Source of the DNA: Sordariomycetes sp. S80-01Y
Taxonomy: Eukaryota > Ascomycota > Sordariomycetes
NCBI GenBank assembly: GCA_037042185.1
Contig: JAXQJY010000027.1
Span: 186,001 to 250,000, forward strand
Direction: 5' to 3'
Length of the DNA stretch: 64,000 bases
Shown: positions 1-10,516 of the stretch, piece by piece
Layout: every line of letters starts with the position of its first letter
Numbering within the stretch: the stretch's first letter is position 1
The notes under the pieces: generated by a model
Seen by the model: the letters and a program-made list of their open reading frames with translations, nothing else
Databases searched by the model: none
What the model was told of the DNA's origin: nothing
Translations under genes and position numbers: made by a program

Positions 1-678
1 CCTTCAAGGGCAACGCCCTCCATCAGGCAGCCGTCTCCCGTCATGCACCAAATCGTGGACTGAATAATTTCGAACGCTGGTCTGTTGAAGTTCGCCGCGA
101 GATTCTTGGAGGCTATTGCGAGCCCCACCGCATTCGCGATACCTTGTCCTAAAGGGCCTGTGGTCACTTCCACGCCTGGGATCTGGATCTCTGGATGCGC
201 ATGGCAGATTGTATGAAATCCGTTCTCTTTAGCAGATCCGTAGCCTTTAAGCTCGTTCATAGTCCAGACATCGTAGCCCACTAGGTGGTTCATGATGTAT
301 AAGAAGATGCTCGCATGCCCTGATAGATCGGTCAATTAGTACATGATGGCAAGGGTGTTTTTTGAACCTCCTACCGTTTGACAGAACGAATCGGTCCCTA
401 TCGAACCATTCAGGATCGGCAGGGTTGTAACGCATGGCATACTTCCAGAGCGCCACGCCAATTGCAGCCATCCCCAACGCCGAGCCTCCATGGCCACCGC
501 CAAACTGAGTACAGAGATCAAGAGCAAGGTTCCGAACAGCCAGAACGGCTTGATCATCGCGCTTTCTCTTCAAATTAGGATCATCCTCCATGTCGTACTG
601 TGGATCGAGCCTATTTTTGGGAGGAGTGTCAACGGACACTCCAGCTTCGTTGCTCTTGTCATTCGGTGTAGAAGCCAT
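1..678 (-). CDS. Transketolase-family protein, dihydroxyacetone-synthase-like (N-terminal part, cut by window edge)
   Basis: Two exons are read: 375-678 and 1-319, with a GT-AG intron at 320-374. Joining them gives the thiamine-diphosphate enzyme N-terminal domain: GGGHGGSALGMAAIGVALWK near residues 60-79, DRFVLSNGH at the splice, a GPLGQG cofactor loop, and a GDGCLMEG metal/ThDP-binding motif at the window edge. The family transfers two-carbon ketol units; the overall pattern (GGGHGG, ALWKY, FVLSNGH, GPLGQGIANAVG) resembles fungal dihydroxyacetone synthases more than housekeeping transketolase. A hydrophilic N-terminal extension of about 40 residues precedes the domain. The C-terminal two thirds lie outside the window, so completeness cannot be judged. 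It is divergent from the SDR gene at 1160. Confidence 0.85.
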
Positions 679-1159
679 GATCGCTTGAATACCGTAACAT
701 CAGTGCAGTGTCGAGACACGCAACTTGACAGGTTGTTTGTGGCATTGCCGCTATAGTATTTGCCCGTGCTTTTCCTCAACACGATCGGAATCCGAGAGCC
801 GCTGGTCGGGGTCGGGAGTCACGGAATATAGATTCCGCATACTTCACGAAACCCACAATGCCGTGCCCGCCGGGCATCTGCTAGTCTTCCTGTGATTGGA
901 CCATGAGTCGATTCACTTCTCAAATCCGGCATTTCCCAGAGGGCTTGCATGTCTCGGAAACAGTCGTCTGGATTCTATTCAAATCAGGACCCCTTAACTT
1001 AGATCTGGCCCAGTGTCAGCTCATACGTCCGGCACCTGTGCGACGTACTATGCAACATTCGCCTTTCTTGTTTCACGCATCTCTGCTATCCCAACCCTCT
1101 AGGCCTCCCCACCATTTGCTACTCTCATCAGTCCTTGACTAAACCCGGCCACCGCTGCC
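679..1159. other. Divergent intergenic region
   Basis: About 480 bp separate the transketolase-like gene (minus) and the SDR gene (plus); it must hold both promoters. No clear TATA box or longer conserved motif was seen. Short open frames here are not coding-like. Confidence 0.5.
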
Positions 1160-2223
1160 ATGGTTGCTCTGTCGCTCGAATATGCTGCTAGCAACTATTT
1201 GTCCCGCACTGTCCCGGACCTCTTTTCGTTGAAAGATCGCGTCACAGTCATCACTGGAGGGGCACGCGGGATCGGCTTAGCTTTTGGGTTCGCTTGCGCC
1301 GAAGTTGGCAGCCATATTGCAGTTATTGACCGCAGTGACGTGCCGCACGAACACTTCTACCGGCTCCAAAAGGAGTATGGAGTTACTGTGAAGTTGTACA
1401 AGTACGTGCAATACTGACATGAGACATTTCGGGGACGAAATACTGCCAGCAGTCGCTCATTAGATTAGGAAGCTAACACCCGGACCATAGGAGTGATGTA
1501 ACGAACCATTCGGCTCTTGAGGAAACTTTCGGCAATATCGTCAAAGATTTCGGGAGAATAGATGGGTTGTGAGTAATGGGCCGAGCATCCACCGTGCTCC
1601 CTACTCGCTAACTAAAGTGCCTGGTTCCTAGAATTACGGCCGCTGGCATTTGTCCGGATCAAAACTTCCTCGACCGCAAACCTGACGACGTAGCTCGCTG
1701 CTTTGCCATCAACTCTTTGGGAACCTACTATTCTGCACAGCTGGCTGCGCGACAGATAGTCAAGCAAGACTCGGGCCTGGATAAGCCCAGAGGTGGCTCG
1801 TTAATTTTCGTCGCTTCCATTGCTGCGCGCATGGCCAGCAAGATGCAGTATACCAGTGATTACTGCTCCAGCAAGGGCGCAGTCACAGCACTTTCGGTGC
1901 AATTGAGCTGCGAGCTCGCGCAGCACAACATCCGTGTCAACACCATTTCTCCCGGGTATGCTTTACAAGACCTGTGCTCGAGCCCCTCTAGAGTTGGACC
2001 TGACCAAAACCCCCCTAGATACGTGGCTACGGACATGACTTTGTCAATTTCAGACACGCGCCCCGGTCTTCTGGACGTTTTCATGTCAGAGCCTCCCATG
2101 AAACGCATGGCTGATCGCATTGATCTCAAAGGGGCTGCCGTCTATCTTCTCAGTGATGCGAGCGCATACATGACAGGCTCCGATATGCTTATTGATGGAG
2201 GCATGCATTCCGGACGCACTTAG
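1160..2223 (+). CDS. Short-chain dehydrogenase/reductase (SDR), 282 aa
   Basis: Four exons fit: 1160-1401, 1491-1568, 1632-1955 and 2019-2223 (849 nt including stop). The spliced protein shows the classical SDR cofactor loop TGGARGIG at about residue 32, an AAG motif (ITAAGIC), the catalytic set with Ser in VASIAAR, YCSSK (Tyr and Lys), then VNTISPGYVATDM and a C-terminal LIDGGMHSG. This is the NAD(P)-dependent oxidoreductase fold of sorbitol/xylitol-dehydrogenase-like and polyol SDRs; the substrate cannot be read. The third intron (63 nt, GTATGC...CCTAG) keeps the frame open, so an unspliced reading inserts 21 residues exactly inside the conserved SPG-YVATDM block; splicing restores the family consensus. 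Its neighbour upstream is a ketol-transfer enzyme, which hints at sugar or polyol chemistry. Confidence 0.88.
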
Positions 2224-2520
2224 TGCCTATCTTCGCTGTGAGATGAATACAACACTGCCTTGGAATCGCCGATATTTGATTTTTTTCATTGCTTTTCTCG
2301 TAATCGCTTCTGATCCTATGCATGACATTTCACGCAGAGGTTGGCACCAATACCAAAAAAGTGGCAGCGAGTGTTCAGTCCGATGATCAGTGCTAGGACT
2401 CCCCGAGCGGGGTCAACAGTGTGGCTCTAGGTTGGCTAGTAGGGTTGGACGATCAAATAGATGCTGTAGAATACAAATAATCAAAGCATAGGTAATTTCT
2501 TATTCCCCATTCCCTACTTC

Positions 2521-3786
2521 TTAGGCACGGGGCAGGGGAGGCAGAAACTTAGCACCCCGCATCCGGTCAAATGATATCGCATACCCCTTGGCAGTGTCGA
2601 TCGACTCAGTGAATCCGACCTCCCGAGCTCGCGAAAGGTCGTACTGACGGTCGAAGTCGAACTGAACCATCATAAAGTGGACGTGGGCCCAATTCTGCTC
2701 ATCGATTACTTTCTCGTGGAGACCGTGAGTCTGCGCCATCCTCGACCAAGCAGCCCTGTTCTGCTTGACAAATTCTTCCATGGGCACCGCATTCTTAGAA
2801 GGTCCCACGCCCACAAGACCAAACTGCCCGGCCAAAGCAGGCCAGACCTGGGACCAGCTCACGGTCTCTCCGTCAGCTACGTTGAAGACGCCGCCGCCGC
2901 CGCACTCGTCCACGTTTATCGCCGCAAATATCTCCATCTGGGACAGAATATCCTGGAAGGTATCCGAGTGGGTAGATTCGTAGCCATGCTGAGACCCGGG
3001 GAATGGGACTTGAGCACTGGCATGATGGACCTCGCGGTAGATGCTGAGGTACAGGCCGATGCCCTGAGCCATGTTCATGACATTCGACCCAGGTGCGAAG
3101 CCAACGATACCATCAGGCCTGATCTCGGAGAAGGTCCAGCTTTTTCCCTTAGAAAGTCGCTCCAGTAGATCGTATTGGGTGTAGTAGAAGATTTTGCTTG
3201 CCCATGGCTCCGGGATCCTGGGGTGAGTTTCCCTTAGCGGAGGGGCAATTGTGACATCTTTGGGAAATTCCAGGCCATATCTGCGGTATTCATGAGCACC
3301 AAGGAAACCATTCATGAGAGCAGAGATCAAAAGACTTACCCTTTCCCGCCAGTTTGCAGAATCACCGTCACCAGCTTTGGGGCAACCTTTTCAATGGCAC
3401 CAACTGCCACGGCGAGAAGATCGGTGTTAACCTTCTTGAGTGACTCAAAATCGCCCGTCTGTATGTACGCTATGGTCGATCCGTCAGGCCACGTTCGGAA
3501 GCCAATGGCTGTGCTTACCTGTGAAGAAGACGTGAGTGACAGTATGAACGTCTGCTATCTTCTCTTTGAGAGACGTGACCACTTCGTCGACCGCTTTAGT
3601 GAAGTCGACGCCCGAGACCAGCTGGATGCGGTCATCCAGCGGGATTTGGGCTCTTTCAAGCGACAATGGACGGTTGGTTGTGCCAGTAATCCGGGAGAAG
3701 GTGGTGGGGGTAGGATAGCGTCGAGCCTGATTGAGGATCGACCAGCCCGAGATTCCCGATGCTCCGAGAATCAGTGCATGCGCCAT
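2521..3786 (-). CDS. PRISE-like SDR reductase (progesterone-5-beta-reductase/iridoid-synthase-like), 385 aa
   Basis: Three exons: 3519-3786, 3340-3469 and 2521-3280, separated by introns of 49 and 59 bp with good GT-AG ends (1158 nt in total). The start chosen (MAHALILGASGISGW) places the Rossmann loop GASGISG at the very N-terminus as in this family; an in-frame ATG 17 codons upstream (3837) is an alternative. The motif KIFYYTQYDLL around residue 190 matches the family's catalytic Tyr block (FYYxxxD), and GSxxGYE/GVFNVADGETVSWSQVW resembles NAD-dependent epimerase-like C-terminal regions. Members reduce activated C=C bonds of enones using NADPH. It converges with the SDR gene (3' ends about 300 bp apart). 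Confidence 0.82.
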
Positions 3787-5003
3787 TCTTGCGGTAGAAA
3801 TTATGACTGGTAGCTGACGGCTGTGGAGATGTTTCACGAAGTCTTAATGATATGGCTTGCTGAAGTAGAATAGTAACACCAAGTAGTTGATGGCTCCATC
3901 GCGTATAAAAGTGTCCGTCGGAAAGCGAATTCCGAACTGAGCAGCCGCCTACTCACTGGACGCTGAGCCGATTATGTAAGCTCAGCTCAATACCACATTA
4001 GGTTCTCATGAGCTGCTATAACTGTGAGGCATCACACTCGGCAGCCTCACTAAAAGCTCTACCCGTGAACACGCGAACACGAGTCGACGAAAGGGCGGCA
4101 CGCGTTACTTAGTTGTTTGTTTCCCTGCAGAAAGAAGAAAAGTAGGGACGCGCGGCTCAAATCTCTCATTCGCAACTATTTAACTTGAGGTGTAGCACAA
4201 GTCCGAGCGACAGCGTTCGTTTTTTGTGATAAGCACAGCGGCGGCAAAATATAAGCCAGCCATTTTTCGAAGACGCAGCCTTGTTTTCACGTTCAAGGAG
4301 CCTCTGTTCACAGAAGTCACGCGTCATACGCTATTCCTTGTTGGTGGTATTGGCGTTGCGTCTTGTGGCACAGATCTGGGTGCAGGGTAGGTCGCTTACC
4401 TGATGGCGATTGAGCCGGCTGCAGCTCCAGTCATCCGTAGTCAAGGGTGGTGACCGCTGGGCTACCTATGCCTCGCGGCCTTCCTCACTCTCTTGAATTA
4501 ATCAACTAATGTAAGTATCTGTGACCGCCTCCAAGTGTTGGAACTTGCCCCTGATCTGCTTGGACACGGTTCTTATCCCTAACCCCCGTGCGATCCTACG
4601 GCATTCACGAGAATGAGACGTCTAGCGCCCAATGCGGCACTAATCAAACCCAATAATAATCGACCGTCGCGCTTGAATAATGTGCATCCTTTCGGAACCC
4701 GGCACGGCATCAGCTCAACAGCGACACGAGGTGAACTTGGGATCGGCAAGATCATGCGTCATCTCAGGACTGTCTCACCGATGATGTCCACTTCCATTTT
4801 GGGAGGTTAAGCGCGACGGAATCGCCAATTCGGGCCAAGAGTTGGATGTTGAGCCAACGCCCATTGGCTCAGCCTCGACTTGGTAGCACAGTAGTCTTAC
4901 ACACAGCTCTGAGGTCCAGCCTTGACGGCCGCCAAAGTGATCACTTAAGTATCGATCTGGATGTTGCTCTCCAAACGCCAGTGCAACTTTCTTCTACGCC
5001 ATC
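3787..5003. other. Intergenic, divergent promoters
   Basis: About 1.2 kb between the PRISE-like reductase (minus) and the MFS gene (plus). Only short, non-conserved open frames; no RNA gene or repeat recognised. A pyrimidine/CA-rich stretch just before 5004 is compatible with a fungal transcription start region. Confidence 0.45.
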
Positions 5004-6368
5004 ATGTCTTCACTCGAGCAGGAAGCACCTACTTCAGGCCACGACAAGAAGGGTCTCCTCCGCTTCTGGAAGTCAGGTATGGCGGACCAAACACCCCCCG
5101 ACGGCGGACTCATAGCCTGGGTCCAAGTGCTCAGCTCGTTCCTCATCAACATGAACAACTTTGGCCTTGCCAACAGTTTCGGCGTCTTCCAGGCCTTTTA
5201 CGAAACCGACCTCCTTCGGCACCATTCTTCCTCGGACATATCATGGATCGGGACCCTGCAACTCTCCCTCATCCTTATTATCGGCGTTGTGTCGGGTCCG
5301 TTGTTCGATCAGGGGTACTTCTACATGATCCTCATCGGCTCCAGCATCACACTGGTCTTCGCACTGATGATGCTCAGCCTGGCGACAGAATACTACCAGG
5401 TCATGCTGGCTTGGGGCGTGCTTGGCGGTCTTTGCTCAGGCCTGCTGTACATCCCAAGTGTCTCCATGATCCCCCTGTACTTTACCTCCCGTCGAGGCCT
5501 GGCTATTGGTATTGCCACTGCTGGTGGCTCTTTTGGAGGTATCATCTACCCTATCGTCGTTCGCCGCCTACTAGACACGGCAGGCTTTGGCTGGGCGTGC
5601 CGCACCATCGGATTACTTGCTCTTGGCACCCTCTGCGTTGCTATTGTCCTCATGCGCCCCATCAATCAAGGTGTCAAGAAGCCTATGCGGAAGCTTTTCG
5701 ATAGTTCCATCGTCAAGGACCTGACCTTCAGCACATTCGCCGTGGTATCGTTCTTCATGTGGCTAGGCTACCTAGTGCCTTACATCTTGGCGCCTTCCTT
5801 TGCGCTCAATGGGTTGGACGAGCCGGCATCTGCAGACATGGCCTACTACATACTGGCTGTTCCGAATGTCGGCCAGGCGCTTGGCCGGATACTTCCTGGG
5901 TTGGTTGTTGACGCGAAGCTGATCGGACCCGAGGCTGTTCTCATGCTCAATTCCACTATAGCTGGTGCTCTGGCACTTTGCTGGATCGCCGTGCATCAGC
6001 TGGGTGGCTTTGCGGCTCTCCTTTTCTTTTACGGGTTCTTCTCTGGAGCCGTGACGACGATGCCAGCATTCATCATCCCGTATCTCTGCCCCTCCATGGC
6101 GGTGTACGGTACGCGCATGGGCATTGTGTACGGTGCTGCAGGATTTGGTGCACTCATTGGAGCGCCAATTGCCTTGGTCGTCAACACGGCCAGCGATCGC
6201 CCGTTCCTGGGTACGCAGCTCTGGAACGGCTTGACAATACTATTTTCCACAGCTATGTCTACCTATCCTCTGTACCAGGCTAGAAAGCGCAGGCACGCCA
6301 TCGAAGCCAAGGCCAAAGCTGCAGCCGTGGCGACAGCAGCTGAGCAGGCACCGAAATCGGACGCCTGA
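5004..6368 (+). CDS. MFS transporter, monocarboxylate-permease (MCT) family, 454 aa
   Basis: A single-exon gene. After a hydrophilic N-terminus, the segment TPPDGGLIAWVQVLSSFLIN carries the [D/E]G[G/S][W/A]-type start of TM1 that is characteristic of fungal MCT-like permeases. About twelve hydrophobic segments follow, with a charged central loop (VKKPMRKLFDSS, about residue 225) and a lysine/alanine-rich tail. YFTSRRGLAIGIATAGGSFGG is the TM4/TM5 region typical of the family. Members are proton-coupled or facilitative carriers at the plasma membrane, often of carboxylates, and are frequent in catabolic and secondary-metabolite loci. It lies next to two reductases; substrate unknown. Confidence 0.88.
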   Translation: MSSLEQEAPTSGHDKKGLLRFWKSGMADQTPPDGGLIAWVQVLSSFLINMNNFGLANSFGVFQAFYETDLLRHHSSSDISWIGTLQLSLILIIGVVSGPLFDQGYFYMILIGSSITLVFALMMLSLATEYYQVMLAWGVLGGLCSGLLYIPSVSMIPLYFTSRRGLAIGIATAGGSFGGIIYPIVVRRLLDTAGFGWACRTIGLLALGTLCVAIVLMRPINQGVKKPMRKLFDSSIVKDLTFSTFAVVSFFMWLGYLVPYILAPSFALNGLDEPASADMAYYILAVPNVGQALGRILPGLVVDAKLIGPEAVLMLNSTIAGALALCWIAVHQLGGFAALLFFYGFFSGAVTTMPAFIIPYLCPSMAVYGTRMGIVYGAAGFGALIGAPIALVVNTASDRPFLGTQLWNGLTILFSTAMSTYPLYQARKRRHAIEAKAKAAAVATAAEQAPKSDA

Positions 6369-6636
6369 TCGTTAATACTCCTGGTTTGGAATGGAACCTG
6401 GGCCGAGTAGCGAGAAGGCTGCGCTCAGACAGTCAATTTCCGTGGACTTTCTTATTCATGTCAATTTGGGGCTCAGTATTCAGCGATGACTGGGATAAGC
6501 GCGCCTAAGCAGACTTCACAATGAACGAACACAAAGTTGGCATGATTGATATGCATGCGTAGTGAAGTTTAGATCCGTATGCGTAGGTAGTTGATGTCCT
6601 GAGCTACAGCCTGCCCATTGTTCGTGAAATAGTCAC

Positions 6637-7287
6637 TCAAGTGCGCTCTGCTTGTGCGTGTTCTTTCCCATAGTGCTTGTTGATGACGCCGGTCATTGTC
6701 AGCCATCTTCCCTTCGAATAAATGTTCTTCAAAATGACTTTCACCTGCACGATTGATAGGAGGCGAAGTGGTCGAACAAGCCTAAATCGCAGACTTCGAG
6801 GCGCAGCATGATTCCCGGCAACGTCCAGCGTCGTTTCGTTTTCCTTCATTGCCCACTTGCCTACAGGCTTGCTGGATAGGATGCCGTCCTACGCGCGCCC
6901 GTTGATCACCATCAATAAGCCCGACACACCGTCTAGAAGAGTAGCCTCGACGCCGCCATGGCAGATGTTGGAGAAGCCGCAGAGCCCGAGACCCAGCTCG
7001 TATAAGACGGAGCAGTTCGTTACAGGCAGCCACCTGCTGCCGTCACGAGGCTTGTTCTGTGGTAGATGTGACGGATTGCGATACGGCACAACGCGATGCG
7101 CTGTGTCTCGCTCCCCAGTTAGGGTCTTGCCGAAAAGTTCGCCGGTGGTGCCACGATCACCTGATTCCTGGCCAAGCCGTGCCCGCGTAAGAGTTACGTT
7201 TATGCTCGGAGATCGTGCGGCGCCACGGTTCATCATGAAATGGGGTAGCTGCCCTTCCACGCCGGGAATAGGAGTTGAGTCCTTCAT
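6637..7287 (-). pseudogene. Decayed hotdog-fold (PaaI-like) thioesterase
   Basis: Two open segments lie in the same minus-strand frame, 6889-7287 and 6637-6849, separated by one in-frame stop and a short gap. The first contains NICHGGVEATLLDGVSGLLM, close to the hotdog thioesterase signature (HGGxxATLLDExxG), preceded by a GERDTAHRVV stretch typical of fungal members. The second contains PLRLLSIVQVKVILKNIYSKGRW then LTMTGVI, matching the strand that follows the helix (RxxVxxxxGRxWxxxGxI). An intron short enough to remove the stop is not obvious (only about 30 nt between plausible GT and AG). Best read as a recently inactivated gene; an unrecognised intron or sequence error is the alternative. 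Confidence 0.45.
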
Positions 7288-7840
7288 TCAGAGGGGCCTC
7301 AGTGTGCAATACCGTCATTTCTGTGTTAACTCTGAAGGGTTCGCGCTGCCACGGCACAGCTCTACGGCCTACGTTTGCACCAGCCGGTGCGTACTCCACG
7401 AATCACACTTCTTCGATATGATGATCCGTGGAGCGCATCCTTTTCTACTTCCGGTGTTTTCTTTTGTTCCTGATCGAGGTGGAGTTTGGCGATAACCAGA
7501 GGCCGCTTTAGCGCTAATCTCGCCCTATCTTGCCATTTAGGGATGTTGTGGATGTGGAGGGATCGGCACACTCCAACCCTGCAGCCCCCACCGTTGACAG
7601 CTCAGCCTTCACAAGGTTGATGTATTTGCATAAGAGACAGGGCAGCTCTGGCCCTCGCCCTTGTTGATACTCGCTGCATGGAGCGTCAGTCCGGCTACAC
7701 GGAACCTATTTGATAAAAGATGAGATGTGCAGCGTGGAATGTCAGCACTAAATCACCCTGGGTGTCTAGTCTGTTGACAGTGTCTCACTACGTGGGTCTG
7801 TGTGCATCGGTCTGCCAAATTAGATTGTATGGGGTGTGTC
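7288..7840. other. Intergenic / upstream of thioesterase relic
   Basis: No supported gene. The minus-strand frame 7157-7399 may hold the N-terminal part of the decayed thioesterase, but no family motif is visible in it. Confidence 0.3.
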
Positions 7841-9419
7841 TTAATTCGAGTTTCGCGCCGCGCCAGAGTGCTCAACAGACTCAATGGGCGTTAGAACCAT
7901 TAAATCGATGAGAGTATGCACGATTTCGGCGGCAGCAAGTGCAGTGGTCTCTCCGTGGTTGTCGAAGGGCGGAGAGACCTCAACAACGTCCGCGCCGATG
8001 ACCTCCAAACCACCAAGACCTTCGAGAATAGCCAGGAGCTCTCGGGTCGACCATCCTCCCACTTCGGGCGTGCCCGTTGCTGTAAAAGGATGTCAGTGAT
8101 TTCTGGAAGCGCCATGGCGCTCGGGGATACGGGGGGCCTCACCTGGCGCAAATGCAGGATCCAGCACATCAATGTCGACAGTGATGTAGACTCGCGTGTT
8201 CTTCACACGACTGCGAATCCGATCTATGACGCCCTGAATCCCATGGGTGTCAAGATCCCGCGCTGTGATAGTTCCAAATCCACAACGCCGATCGTTCTTC
8301 ATATCCCCTTCCGGCCTATTCAGTGATGCTCGGATTCCAACGTGCATGGATGAATTGCGGATCAATCCCTGAGGAGTGTGTCAGTAGATCCTCGATTAGT
8401 GATTGCAACCCATACTTCTTCGTGAGCAATGTGTAAAAATGTTCCGTGATTCACGCTCCTGTCGGGAAGGGTCAGCTTGGAACTCCCATGTGGGAGATGG
8501 CAGCGTACGCATAGTCGGATATACCGCCACCTGGTTCCCGAGTTAGCTGGTGTTGAGCGCCTAGGAAAATTCTGGATGTTTCTCTTACCAAGGACTTCAG
8601 GATCCCACGTGTCTGTAATATCTTGTTCAGCATGCGCCGTGGATTTAAACACCAGTGTCAGGGTGGAACTCACCGATGTGGCTATCAAAGTGTACAACCG
8701 AAACTTGACCCCAATTGCCATGGGTACCCCTCAGGGCCGATAGTGTTGTTGTATGATCTCCTCCTAGAGTTACAATTCTTGGTACACGCGATTTAGAAGC
8801 ATCAGCCGGCAGTTGGTTTGCAGTCAGTCTATGAGCCTGATCAAGTGTCTTGATGGCAGCACGATTGTCAAGCCAAGTCAAGGGTGCGTCGCCGCAATCC
8901 ACAATCTTGGCCCAGCTTTTCAAAGGATTGCGGCCTTTGCGATAAATTAGTCAGTTCCATTGAGAGCTCGAGGAGCTTGGTGGTAGAGTACCTGTGTAAA
9001 AGTCGAAGCCCCAGGCTTTCCTTGAGCTCCCAGTTCTGATGGCCGCGGGACCGTAGCGAGCGCCCGGCCGCCCAGTGACCGTCTTACGAAATTTAAGTCA
9101 GCTTCATCTCCCTTTCTTTTCGAGGAAACCCAGAACTTACGGTGTCGAGAGGTGCTCCAAGCACAGCGATGTCGTACTGGGCGGCGTCTTTTTCATCGTG
9201 ACTTTTCCGGAAACACTGCGCATGTGCAACGCCCGCGAACGTATTGAGCCCAGAATATGTGATCTCGGATATATCGATGGGACTTTCGTCTGCAGAACTC
9301 TGTCGGAAAACCCCTGGTCTGTATGCATCATGCCCTCCAAGAAATGGTATTTCCTGTCTGTCCTGGGGAGCTAAAGCCTGCGAAAAGGCAGGAGCCAGCA
9401 GAATAAAATTGACGCGCAT
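7841..9419 (-). CDS. Agmatinase/ureohydrolase-family protein with signal peptide, 394 aa
   Basis: Eight exons: 9141-9419, 8992-9082, 8674-8934, 8589-8612, 8509-8530, 8416-8458, 8143-8368 and 7841-8079 (1185 nt). The spliced protein has all binuclear Mn ligands of the arginase/agmatinase superfamily: [26 protein letters not shown], and [12 protein letters not shown] followed by [24 protein letters not shown]-like text ([13 protein letters not shown]) marks the N-terminal substrate loop. The start [17 protein letters not shown] looks like a cleavable signal peptide, as in a subgroup of fungal agmatinase homologues; an ATG 11 codons upstream (9452) is possible. The predicted reaction is hydrolysis of a guanidino compound to urea and amine, probably in the secretory pathway or outside the cell. 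Exons 4 and 5 are only 24 and 22 nt; they are needed to restore the conserved segment between DSHID and NHGTFLH. Confidence 0.85.
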
Positions 9420-10516
9420 TTCAGAGAATATTAGAGCGTGTGACTCTGACAATCGTCAACTACTGTTCCAGGGTGGGAAGCAGGCGAATGCTTCGATGAC
9501 ACTGTTGTGAAAGCCGTCAAGTTGTGACATCGTGTGAGAAGTGGACTGAGCTGCTTTGATCCGGATCCGGCCTAGCCATAACTGCCGTTGAGCGGGGGTC
9601 CGGCTGGCAGCCGACGCGCTTGAACCATTATCCGATCGCGTCATTTCGCCCATGTCGTCAAGGATGATATCGACCAGCCTCTTCTTGACCGATAAAGTTG
9701 TAGAGATCCGCTCTTGTGTTCGTCAAAGTTGTCGCTGAGACACGGGTACGCGTTCAACCACCACCACTCTGGCACCCCCGCAACCTGTCCCTCAAACTGG
9801 GGCTCCTCCACCAGGACACCAATTGCTCTGTTGTTTGGAAGGGAAGTCTGCATTGAGGGCTTGTAACTCAGTATCGTGTTCACCGGGAGCTCATGGACAT
9901 TCTCGACCTTATCCAGCTGGAGATCACGAAGAATATATAAGGAGAGCTCGAGTTACGCAGCATGGAGTCCCCGTTGACATAGACTTGATAAGAGCAACGA
10001 AGTCTGACAAGTGACTTGCCTTTTCGCAACTGTGCCAGATTTAGGGTTATATTTGGAGTGTCTTCTCCTGACTGAGCTATCTTGCTATGGTCTTTTTGAT
10101 TCTAGGGTTCGCTTAGCTGGCCATAGGGATCTTAGATAGCCATGATAGAAGGGATGTTACGGCCTATACCGCGGTCTTCACGTTATCCGCACCACGCGAT
10201 CCTCTAGAAGTAATCAACACGCTCTAGGATAAAATGATACTCTAACTATTATCCCAGGATAGCTCGAAATATACACTACTTGCGAGTTATTATTGTTAAT
10301 CAGATATAACCTAGTGACTAGTATAGTTACGGATATCTAATTACTGATAGTTACTTATTCGTTACTTTGATACTTAGCTCTAATAAGTACTTCTTCTCGC
10401 ACTTATAAACTTACGCACGATGGGTTATAAAATGAAACCCTATTCTACGCACCTTGTAGCTAGCGTAGTCCCGAAATTCACGTAGACCAAACTTAAATTC
10501 GATAATAAGGCTTTCG
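9420..10516. other. Intergenic with AT-rich island
   Basis: From about 10020 to 10500 the sequence becomes TA-rich with many TTA/TAA/ATA triplets and no open frames, unlike the flanking genes. This looks like an old, mutated repeat. The minus-strand frame 9641-9883 (80 codons) is weakly coding-like but matches no family I recognise. Confidence 0.4.

Noticed and set aside
3292-3813. 173-codon plus-strand frame
   Set aside because: Shadow of the PRISE-like reductase on the minus strand.
6857-7495. 212-codon plus-strand open frame
   Set aside because: It lies antisense to the thioesterase relic, where the minus strand shows real family motifs; its own composition (many Arg, Ser, Pro, Cys) is that of a shadow frame.
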